Shown here: positions 1 to 7,105 of the stretch, in pieces
Numbering within the stretch: the first letter of the stretch is position 1
How the letters are laid out: each line of letters opens with the position of its first letter
Assembly: GCA_002482415.1 (NCBI GenBank)
Contig: DLFY01000080.1
Span: forward strand, 20,137 to 31,222
Direction: 5' to 3'
Source: Phycisphaerales bacterium UBA7708
GTDB taxonomy: Bacteria > Planctomycetota > Phycisphaerae > Sedimentisphaerales > Anaerohalosphaeraceae
Length of the DNA: 11,086 nucleotides
Program-made: the position numbers and the translations under genes
The notes under the pieces: model-generated
What the model saw: the letters and a program-made list of their open reading frames with translations, nothing else
Told to the model about the DNA's origin: nothing
The model's database searches: none

Positions 1-2057
1 TGAACATGACGAAAATGGAGGTTGCGGTGTACGCCGTTTTCGGAGTTTTTGTGCTGGAGATTATGGTCGGCCTCGGGCTGCTGTTCGCCGGGAATCACAC
101 GGTCCACGGTCTGTCGATCCAGCATCAGCCGCTGCTGTTCTCTGGCCTTCATTTCGGTCTGGATTTGAGCGTATGCTTCAGGCCGGACCACCCGCCAGTA
201 CATCATGTACCGGGCATCATGGACCTGATTAAACGGTTCCAGCACCAGCGACCGGAACGACTCCGGACGGACAACTTCGTCCACCTTAAACTGAAGCTGA
301 GGCCTGTTCACCGGGGTAATTTTTTCAGCAATGGAGGCCGCATCTCCGACCAGCATGGGCGCCTCGTCCAGCGGCAGCAGTTGACCATGGGCAATGTGTC
401 CCCAGCGATCGTCGTCAGCAATCAGTCCCTGAAGGTCTTCCGTGCCGGTTTTGGCCGCCAGGACAATCGGTCCGTAAAGGATTGCCGCATAATCCGGCAC
501 ATTGGGCATCGGTTCCAGCTCGGCATGCATCGGCAGAGTAACCTTCAGTATGTCCCCGTCTTTCCAGACTCGCTCTATCGACGCATAAGAGGATGGCTTG
601 GATGTGACCGCCAACGCTTCGCCATTCAGCTCAAATTGCAATTTGTTTTCCGGAACCCATCTCGGGTGACGAATCTTCAGCGTCAGGCGAACCGGCTTAT
701 CGGCCCGCACTTTCAGCACAGTCTGAGGTTCCTGCGGAAACCGGGTCTCCTGACGAATATGAATCCCCTTCTCCGGCCAGTTCAGTTCCGATGCAATGAA
801 CAGATTGACCAGCAGTGCCTGGGCCTCGTGACTATAGATGAACCGCCCGTACTGCCCGTGATTTTCCATCCCCGTACCGACGCAGCACCACATACCCTCA
901 TTGGGGGCCGAATACACCCGATAGTGACGCGGCCGGGCCGGGGTGAAGTAAACGTACCCGCCGTGGTCGGGGTGCTGGGTGGACAGAATATGGTTAAACA
1001 GGGCACGTTCATAATAGTCGGCGTATTCAGCCTTCGATTCCATCCGATGCAGAATCTCGGTCAGCCGCAGCATATTATAGGTGTTGCAGGACTCCGGCCC
1101 TTCTCGCTCTTCCACAAATTCAGTACAGGCTTCGGCGCTGGGGAAGTGTTCCCGCCGGCTGTTGCCGCCGAAGGCCAGGGTACGGTTGTGAACCACGGTG
1201 TCCCAGAAAAATCTGGCGGCATCAGTAAACTGTTTGTCCGGACTCAATTCAGCAATCCGCGCAAAGCCTACAACCTTGGGCACCTGCGTGTTGGCATGTT
1301 TATTGTCTAAAGTATCCTTCCCCTGCGACATGGGTTCCAGCAGTTGACGGTGCGAGAAACGCCTGGCCAGTTTGAGGTACTTGTCATCGCCTGTGATCCG
1401 GCTCAGATCCGCCAGCACTTCATTCATCCCGCCATACTCCTGATCCATCATGGCCTCCATCTGCTGGGGCGTATAGTCGGCCAGCAGCGTATCGCACCAG
1501 TCTCCAAGACCTGTCAGTATGCTTTTGGCTTTCTCGCTGCCTCCGTAAATCCAGGCATCCCGTAATCCCGCAAACGTTTTGTGCAGATTATACCAGGGTA
1601 CCCAGGCCCGATGCGGGGCCCGCGGATTCCCCGCGGCCACCTGTCGCCAGATCGCCCGTCCGCCCGGCACTCCGCCCACGTAGCCGTCCCCGTTGGCCTT
1701 CTGGCATCGGGCCAACTCATCCACAATGTATTCCATTCGACGGCGACACTCCTCATTGCCTGTTACTGCCGTATAGATTGCCATAGCCGACAGGTAATGC
1801 CCGCCGATATGCCCATCCAGCCCGATCCAGTTTGGATAACTTTGTCCTTTGGGTTCCAGCCCCGCGTCCTTGAGGTATGGCGCCAGCAGCCGATCCACAT
1901 CATACTGCAGTAAATGCTTTAAATTCACATCCTGGGCATGCTTGAACGGTCCATCCAGAAGCCGGACCTGCTCAAGGGCAAACGATTCAGTTCCATAGAC
2001 CCGGCATGCAAGCAGACAACTCAGCAGCAGGACCACCGCTTTTGTATTAAACTGCAT
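1..2057 (-). CDS. Secreted glycoside hydrolase family 127 (DUF1680-type) beta-L-arabinofuranosidase-like enzyme, 3' end cut by window edge
   Basis: My reverse-strand translation starts at the ATG at 2057 and stays open for 685 codons to the left edge, so the stop lies outside. Residues 1-22 form a signal peptide (hydrophobic AVVLLLSCLLAC, then possible cleavage after VYG; a lipobox reading of LLAC is possible but poor). The catalytic region shows GH127 hallmarks: GGMNEVLADLSRITGD (209-224), DNKHANTQVP (251-260), GGNSRREHFP (297-306), ESCNTYNM (322-329) and the WCC pair (390-392). By analogy with HypBA1, E303 is the likely acid/base, C391 the nucleophile, and E322, C324, C391 and C392 the zinc ligands; all are present. 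The part from about 525 on (YGPIVLAAK, then VDRVIPGEQQPEADHNLQ) resembles the accessory C-terminal domains (DUF4986/DUF6805 type) of long GH127 proteins near 780 residues, so about 100 residues are missing. An AAAGGA ribosome site (2068-2073) lies 10 bases upstream. The gene follows the GH43-GH30 gene by 28 bp. The family mainly releases beta-L-arabinofuranose, but some members act on aceric acid in rhamnogalacturonan II, so the exact substrate is open. Confidence 0.93.
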   Translation of the reverse strand, partial: MQFNTKAVVLLLSCLLACRVYGTESFALEQVRLLDGPFKHAQDVNLKHLLQYDVDRLLAPYLKDAGLEPKGQSYPNWIGLDGHIGGHYLSAMAIYTAVTGNEECRRRMEYIVDELARCQKANGDGYVGGVPGGRAIWRQVAAGNPRAPHRAWVPWYNLHKTFAGLRDAWIYGGSEKAKSILTGLGDWCDTLLADYTPQQMEAMMDQEYGGMNEVLADLSRITGDDKYLKLARRFSHRQLLEPMSQGKDTLDNKHANTQVPKVVGFARIAELSPDKQFTDAARFFWDTVVHNRTLAFGGNSRREHFPSAEACTEFVEEREGPESCNTYNMLRLTEILHRMESKAEYADYYERALFNHILSTQHPDHGGYVYFTPARPRHYRVYSAPNEGMWCCVGTGMENHGQYGRFIYSHEAQALLVNLFIASELNWPEKGIHIRQETRFPQEPQTVLKVRADKPVRLTLKIRHPRWVPENKLQFELNGEALAVTSKPSSYASIERVWKDGDILKVTLPMHAELEPMPNVPDYAAILYGPIVLAAKTGTEDLQGLIADDDRWGHIAHGQLLPLDEAPMLVGDAASIAEKITPVNRPQLQFKVDEVVRPESFRSLVLEPFNQVHDARYMMYWRVVRPEAYAQIQTEMKAREQQRLMLDRQTVDRVIPGEQQPEADHNLQHKNSENGVHRNLHFRHV

Positions 2058-2085
2058 AGACTAAGAATCCTTTCTTTCTCCGTTT

Positions 2086-5000
2086 TTATTGATATGAATG
2101 ATCGAGCCAATAATTTGCGAACTCTGCAAATTCGTAAAGATTAATTAAACAATCTCCGTCCAAATCCAGTTCACATTGATTCCGGAGCCAGTGTTCTGCA
2201 AACGTAAAAAGGTCATCCGTATCCACAATATTATCCAAGTTGGCGTCACCGTAAAGAATTCTACCAAAAACTGCAATATTATCAATGGCTATATCTCCCC
2301 GGGGTCCGCCGGCGGCCACCGCCCGAAAACGTATCTGAATCAGGCCGGTATAGTCCGACAAATTCACCATCGCCCGGCTATAAGCTTCGCTGTTGGAGTT
2401 ATGCTGCTGACCGCTCAGACTCCACACCGAATTATGCCATGTCCCATCATAAACATCGATATTCAGGGTTCCCGTTTCAACACCATACATGTGATAATAA
2501 AAGGTTAAATTTCGCCTAAAGCCCGCAATTGCAGGACTTTGCAGAATGGCACTCTGTCCGGCAGCGTTGGCCCCTCCAGGCGAGGTTTCCAGATAAACAT
2601 ACCAAGTGCTGCCGTCTGCCCCGCCGGCCGGACCGGTATTGGGTGTTATGGTGCCCCCTGAATAACGGGTCCAATTATGCGAATCTTCGCCCGAGATGTT
2701 GACCCAGTCACCCATTCCATTTTCAAAATCGATTGTATGGAGTTGAACCGCTTGGCTGTCCGTGAGCGTCACTGCTGCTTCATTTGCATGAAAACTCTCA
2801 TATCCATAGCTGTCAACAGCAGTTACCGTATAATAATAGGGTGTGTAATAGTCGATATTGCTATCGGTAAATTCCGGTTCCTCCAGCAAAGATTCATTCA
2901 GCCGGACATACCCGCTTCCCGGCGTTATCGACCGATAAATATGATATCCTGCCAAATCGCTTTCCGTATTGGCATCCCAACTCAGGATAATCGACTCCTC
3001 GTTTGTCGTTGCCATAAGACCCGTCGGCGCTTCTGGAGGCGTACTTAGTGTCGTCGCACCGGCCTGTATGGAATCCGCACTTTCTCCGGCACTGTTGACG
3101 GCACTGACAACATAATAATACGTCGTCATTTCGGACAATCCCGAGTCACTGAAACTGGTCCCTGACAAGCTGGCAACATGGATATAAGGTCCCCCGTTGG
3201 CGGTTGAACGTTTGACGTTATAGTTCGTGGCACCGAAAGAGGCATTCCAACTCAGGTTAATCCGGCTGCCTGATATCGCCGTAGCGCTAAGCCCGGACGG
3301 TGAAGAGGGCATCGCGGGAACCTGCTCCGCATACAATGCCGACACGTCGGCGGCACTCAAAGCCACAGCATAAATGCGAAATTCATCGATTCGCCCATTC
3401 AGGTAAGCATCCGCCGAGTATTGAGAACTGCCGATATAGTTCTGCGTTGTGACTCCCAGAGAATCCGGCGTCAGACTCATCGAATTGTTGCGTCCCACTT
3501 CCGACCCATTGACATAAAGAATGCCCGTGCTGCCGGCCAGAGTTACCGCAACATGCGTCCATGCGCCCGTCGGCAGTGCGGCGGTACCGTTGATTTGCTT
3601 TTCACCGCCGGCCCCGGAGGTGGTAATCGCAAAACGCACCGCCCCCGAACCGCTGCGCGGCGTCAGGAACATATTAACCGATGTCCCCGTTCCAAAGTCA
3701 AATACGCGTGACCAGTTACTGATCGTATCCAGATTAACCCATACTGCGATGGTAAAATCAGTCAGATTATCAACGACGCCTGTCCGCAGGCTGACATGGT
3801 CATTGGTGCCGTCCAGATCCAGGCCATTACTGAATTTTCCAGTCGTCCATACCGGACCATTCACCAGGGTGCCCGTCCAGCCGTTGCCGGCGGCATCCGC
3901 AGCAATCAGACCGCTGGTTTCATCGCATTTCAGATACGAACGCAGTATCGCTGGGGTCACTTCGACGCTGTTGCTGCTTTCGCCGCTTGCGGTATTGGCA
4001 CTGACCGCATAATAGTATTTGATTCCCGGCATCACCGTGGTATCGCTAAAACGGGTGACGGTCAGGCCGGAGGCGATGGTGACATAAGGTCCCCCGCTGA
4101 CTGTCGAGCGTTTGAGATTATAGCTGAGTGCACCGGCAGATGCATTCCAGCCCAGGTTCACCTGCCTGCCGGTCAGCCTCGTCGCCCAAAGACCCGACGG
4201 CGCCACGGGGCCGTAATGATCCCACACCACGGTAGTCACCGACGCTGTCGGCAATATTATTTGCGATCCAATGACTTGTCCGAGAGATTCAAAGTGACGC
4301 GTTCCATCCGTTTGATAGACGCTCGAAACATCGTATTGAAATGAACCGGGATTCAGAGTCACCGAAGCCGGCTTGGTCGTGCTGCGATTGATCAATACTG
4401 AGACAAGCCGCTTGTCATCAGGCGAAAGGTAGGCGGATACCAGAACATCGGAATTATTGGACCCGGCCTTAACCCTCCTGAATCCGGGCTGTATGTAATA
4501 GGAATAATGCTTCATCGACCAATACGACGGATTGAGCCAGTATCCCTTCGGAGAAGTCCAGTCACCCGATCCCCACGGAAACTCGATTTCTACCAGTCCG
4601 ATGTCGCCGGGCCAGATCAGGCTCCAATGGTTGTACCCGCTGACCTGTTCAACGACCAGGGAGTTATGAATCAGATTCGCACAGGGAACCAGCCCTTTAA
4701 TGTCGCCGAACTCGGTCATAAATCGCGGCTTGCCGGGGAACAGCGTATTGGAGCTGTTCAATACCGTTGTAAAAGCGGAATTATACCCATCCGGCGTCCC
4801 GTCGGTGCTGCCGCCGTAGAGGTGATGCGCAATCCCGTAAAATGTCTGAGGATTCATTTGCGCCATATAATTGCGAAGGCCCGCCCCATTTCCATAGAGA
4901 CCCACGCACTCCGGCCCCAGCAATTTGGGCGGAGCCGTCATAGCGGCCTGAAGCTTCTGATAAACGGCATTCTGTGCCAGGGCAAAACTCGCATAGTACT

Positions 5001-6912
5001 CGCCGTTGACGGGAGCCTCGGACGGATTGAACCGGCAGGAATCATAATCGGCCGTCCAGTCCGGTTCGTTCTGAATGCCGATCCAGGTGGGATTGACACC
5101 ACGAGCGATGTAATCCTGAAGCGAGTCGCGCCAGTAGTTCGCAAATCCATCATAATCATAGGCGCCGTTGACCTGAATCAGCGTTCCGCCATAGCCAACC
5201 TCGCCATTGCTTTTGAGATAGGCCGGAGGCGACCAGGAGGTCATCAGGATGGGCACGGGACGCCCCAGCCGCTGGTTGGCCGCTGTGACGATTTCATACG
5301 TGGCGGTATCCTGTCCATTGACTCCGCGCCACCAGTTGCCAATTCGCAGCATGGACAGGTTCAGCCCCGAAAACGCATAGTCAAATATCTCTTTTTTATA
5401 GGGATGCGCCGTAAACCAGCCGTTGTAAAAACAAATCGCACCGCCCAACCCCTCGATTGTCTGATAGAGGGTCGCGGAATCAAGCGAGACAGAAACCGCC
5501 GCCGTTTCAACCTGCTGAAACTGCCACCAGTTCAGGTTGAATAAATCATCGCCCTGCCCTCCAGTGAACCTGAAGTACAAATCGTGCACTCCTGATACGC
5601 CGGACACATTGCAGGTTATCGTCGTCCAGGTTTGCCTGCTGCCGGTGTTCGGAACCGAACAGGTTCCCACGACTGTTCCATTAAGACTGTCCAGCCGTAA
5701 TTCAATGCTGCCGCCGGCAGCGGCGCTGGCCACGCGGGCCAGAAAACTCGAAGCCCCGACTCCAAAATCCACTCCTCGCACCCCAATCCAGTCCCCATTG
5801 GAAATAGCGGTTACATTGATACCGCCTTCGGCGCAGACTTCAGTTTTGACACCGCTTTGCCGGGCAATCGTCTCCCCTTCAACCCGAACAAAAGGAGTGA
5901 GATTCTTTAACTGGTTAAGGCCATCCTGGGTAATGACAACCTGCTGTATCGTTCCGTCCGAATTGTGATAAAGCCGGTCCAGACAGATATTCCGATGCAC
6001 CGTCGGCACAATCCCTTCGACCGTCGCCTGATGGCGGTTATGGTACACACAGTACCATTGCCCCTGATAGGTAAAAAACGTGTGATGATTGTTGTTGCCG
6101 TAATTATTGGGCGGTGTGCCAAGGGCCACTCCCCGGCGAACAAATCCGCTCATCGGGCTGGAACTGGTCATGTAGGCAATCTGAGAGCCAGGGGTAGTAT
6201 CCTCATAATTATCTGCATAAGAAAAATAATAAATGCCATCCCGTTTATGCATGTGGGATGCCTCAAAAAAATCCGGCATGTCTATCGTTACAGCCGACCC
6301 GATCGGATCGATCATGTTTGTATTCAGTTTGATAACACGGGCTTGATTGGGGCCGCCGCCGCCAAAATAAAGATACGGCTGGCCGTCATCGTCCACAAAC
6401 ACACTGGGATCAAAGACCCACGTGCTGTCGGCCCCCGGAGTCCCCCCTGAAAGCCCTTCACGTTTCACCACCAGCCCATTCTTTGGAGCCGTAAACGGCC
6501 CGGTCGGGGAGTCACTGGTGACCACACCAATACCCCAGTATGAATCGCCGAAATAAAGATAAAATTTATTATTATTCCGGACAATGCACGGCGCCCAGGC
6601 CGTACCGATCCAGGAAACACTGTCGGAATCAAAAACCACCCCATGATCCGTCCAGTTTTTGAGGTCGTCCGTCGAAAAACAGACGATGGAATCCATCAGG
6701 TAATCCGTGTCGTTGTTTTCTTCATCGTTGGAACAATAGACATACAGCCGCCCGTTCCATTCAATCGCCGTCGGATCCGCGGCATAATGCTGGGGCATCA
6801 CAGGGTAATCCGCCCAGACCCGCCCGGCTGTAAGACAGAGAATTATTACAATAAATGCTTTTATAATGGCACGGATTTCGGCACTTTTCACAATCATGTG
6901 TTTCATCATCAT
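2086..6912 (-). CDS. Giant secreted modular enzyme: GH43 - CBM6-like - GH30 - Fn3 - LamG - Fn3 - Fn3 - MAM-like - dockerin-like
   Basis: This 1608-residue exported protein probably degrades arabinoxylan. A signal peptide (about 1-35, ending VWA) precedes a GH43 five-blade propeller (36-335). It resembles XynD-type arabinoxylan arabinofuranohydrolases, with D46 as base, D168 as modulator and E217 as acid (FFEASHMHKR), plus NNHH at 274-277. A CBM6-like domain (341-468) has the typical YFRFTGG...FNLNWWQFQ end. A GH30 barrel with its side beta-domain (about 473-898) carries acid/base E616 (GIQNEPDW) and nucleophile E734 (FMTEFGD). Then come Fn3 (903-988), LamG (990-1196), Fn3 (1203-1288), Fn3 (1294-1384), a MAM-like sandwich (1388-1550) and a dockerin-like end. 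That end has calcium loops at GDANLDNIVDTDD (1555-1567) and D1583/D1585/D1587/E1594. Three ATGs stand in tandem at 6912, 6909 and 6906. The G-run at 6914-6919 is one base from the first and seven from the third, so 6906 may be the true start. The likely roles are arabinose removal by GH43 and xylan-backbone cleavage by GH30; exact specificities are inferred. Confidence 0.94.
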   Translation of the reverse strand: MMMKHMIVKSAEIRAIIKAFIVIILCLTAGRVWADYPVMPQHYAADPTAIEWNGRLYVYCSNDEENNDTDYLMDSIVCFSTDDLKNWTDHGVVFDSDSVSWIGTAWAPCIVRNNNKFYLYFGDSYWGIGVVTSDSPTGPFTAPKNGLVVKREGLSGGTPGADSTWVFDPSVFVDDDGQPYLYFGGGGPNQARVIKLNTNMIDPIGSAVTIDMPDFFEASHMHKRDGIYYFSYADNYEDTTPGSQIAYMTSSSPMSGFVRRGVALGTPPNNYGNNNHHTFFTYQGQWYCVYHNRHQATVEGIVPTVHRNICLDRLYHNSDGTIQQVVITQDGLNQLKNLTPFVRVEGETIARQSGVKTEVCAEGGINVTAISNGDWIGVRGVDFGVGASSFLARVASAAAGGSIELRLDSLNGTVVGTCSVPNTGSRQTWTTITCNVSGVSGVHDLYFRFTGGQGDDLFNLNWWQFQQVETAAVSVSLDSATLYQTIEGLGGAICFYNGWFTAHPYKKEIFDYAFSGLNLSMLRIGNWWRGVNGQDTATYEIVTAANQRLGRPVPILMTSWSPPAYLKSNGEVGYGGTLIQVNGAYDYDGFANYWRDSLQDYIARGVNPTWIGIQNEPDWTADYDSCRFNPSEAPVNGEYYASFALAQNAVYQKLQAAMTAPPKLLGPECVGLYGNGAGLRNYMAQMNPQTFYGIAHHLYGGSTDGTPDGYNSAFTTVLNSSNTLFPGKPRFMTEFGDIKGLVPCANLIHNSLVVEQVSGYNHWSLIWPGDIGLVEIEFPWGSGDWTSPKGYWLNPSYWSMKHYSYYIQPGFRRVKAGSNNSDVLVSAYLSPDDKRLVSVLINRSTTKPASVTLNPGSFQYDVSSVYQTDGTRHFESLGQVIGSQIILPTASVTTVVWDHYGPVAPSGLWATRLTGRQVNLGWNASAGALSYNLKRSTVSGGPYVTIASGLTVTRFSDTTVMPGIKYYYAVSANTASGESSNSVEVTPAILRSYLKCDETSGLIAADAAGNGWTGTLVNGPVWTTGKFSNGLDLDGTNDHVSLRTGVVDNLTDFTIAVWVNLDTISNWSRVFDFGTGTSVNMFLTPRSGSGAVRFAITTSGAGGEKQINGTAALPTGAWTHVAVTLAGSTGILYVNGSEVGRNNSMSLTPDSLGVTTQNYIGSSQYSADAYLNGRIDEFRIYAVALSAADVSALYAEQVPAMPSSPSGLSATAISGSRINLSWNASFGATNYNVKRSTANGGPYIHVASLSGTSFSDSGLSEMTTYYYVVSAVNSAGESADSIQAGATTLSTPPEAPTGLMATTNEESIILSWDANTESDLAGYHIYRSITPGSGYVRLNESLLEEPEFTDSNIDYYTPYYYTVTAVDSYGYESFHANEAAVTLTDSQAVQLHTIDFENGMGDWVNISGEDSHNWTRYSGGTITPNTGPAGGADGSTWYVYLETSPGGANAAGQSAILQSPAIAGFRRNLTFYYHMYGVETGTLNIDVYDGTWHNSVWSLSGQQHNSNSEAYSRAMVNLSDYTGLIQIRFRAVAAGGPRGDIAIDNIAVFGRILYGDANLDNIVDTDDLFTFAEHWLRNQCELDLDGDCLINLYEFAEFANYWLDHSYQ
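3049..3306 (-). repeat. Internal Fn3 repeat, copy 2 (residues about 1203-1288 of the GH43-GH30 protein)
   Basis: This is the partner of the Fn3 copy at 3949-4206; the two flank the LamG domain. The third Fn3 (residues 1294-1384) is more distant in sequence and is not part of this pair. Confidence 0.8.
3949..4206 (-). repeat. Internal Fn3 repeat, copy 1 (residues about 903-988 of the GH43-GH30 protein)
   Basis: This copy matches copy 2 at an offset of exactly 900 bases (300 codons). Both have the pattern PSGL.AT...LxWNAS...YNxKRST..GGPY. Over 4081-4140 against 3181-3240 I count about 45 of 60 identical bases, which suggests module duplication within the gene. Confidence 0.8.
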
Positions 6913-6929
6913 TCCCCCCGAATAAATAC

Positions 6930-6965
6930 GGAGTGCTGCTCAAAACATCGCTTTGACAGCACTTC
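6930..6965 (-). promoter_or_regulatory. Leader hairpin or operator dyad just upstream of the GH43-GH30 gene
   Basis: On the minus strand, gaagtgctg (6965-6957) pairs with cagcactcc (6938-6930) over eight of nine positions. The stem extends inward by TCAAA/TTTGA with one bulged G, leaving a 7-base loop. The element ends 10 bases before the G-rich ribosome site at 6914-6919. It could be an mRNA leader structure that affects translation, or a DNA dyad bound by a regulator. It has no following T-run, so it is not an intrinsic terminator. The pairing is seen directly; the role is unknown. Confidence 0.4.
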
Positions 6966-7046
6966 AATAACCAGCTGATATAATACGATTACACGCATGT
7001 AGTGATTCATCAGTTCTCGCAAAAGGAATCATACGCAGCTAAAACA

Positions 7047-7080
7047 GATTTCCGGGCGTCTGAATAGACGCCCGGAAATC
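7047..7080 (-). terminator. Intrinsic terminator after the LamG/Ig-like gene
   Basis: A perfect 15-bp stem (gatttccgggcgtct with its exact complement) closes a 4-base loop, 25 bases after the TAA at 7106. On the minus strand it is followed by CTGTTTTAGC, a short T-run. This fits an intrinsic terminator that separates the LamG/Ig-like gene from the GH43-GH30 gene, so the latter should have its own promoter in 6913-7046. The T-run is modest, so some read-through is possible. On the plus strand the base run after the stem is poorer (atcgttta). Confidence 0.8.
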
Positions 7081-7105
7081 ATCGTTTATGTAAATTCAAG
7101 ATGGC

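Larger units (their letters stand above)
6913..7105. other. Intergenic region between LamG/Ig-like gene and GH43-GH30 gene
   Basis: The 193 bases hold the terminator at 7047-7080, an AT-rich segment around 6975-6990, the hairpin at 6930-6965, and the G-run ribosome site at 6914-6919. I could not find a minus-strand promoter with a good -35 box; a TATTAT at 6980-6985 is the only -10-like element. On the plus strand a TTGACA (6953-6958) and TATAAT (6979-6984) occur, but with a 20-base spacer. Confidence 0.5.

Noticed and set aside
6..1310. 434-codon open frame on the plus strand
   Set aside because: It lies fully antisense to the GH127 coding sequence, which has strong family motifs. The product is rich in Arg, His, Gln and Pro and shows no domain; it is a shadow of minus-strand codon usage.
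3049..4206. Fn3 repeats considered as a mobile element or CRISPR-like repeat
   Set aside because: The repeats are in frame, 300 codons apart, diverged, and encode matching protein domains; there are no terminal inverted repeats, transposase or spacer pattern.
3796..4344. 182-codon plus-strand frame with overlapping neighbours at 3421-4012
   Set aside because: These frames overlap each other and are all antisense to the Fn3/LamG region; no ribosome site or domain was seen.
4507..5544. 345-codon open frame on the plus strand
   Set aside because: It is antisense to the GH30 domain with its intact catalytic motifs; the translation shows no recognisable motif and a composition typical of a shadow frame.
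7003..7012. Short dyad TGAT-N2-ATCA upstream of the GH43-GH30 gene
   Set aside because: Four-base arms are expected by chance at this length; there is no second copy or other support.
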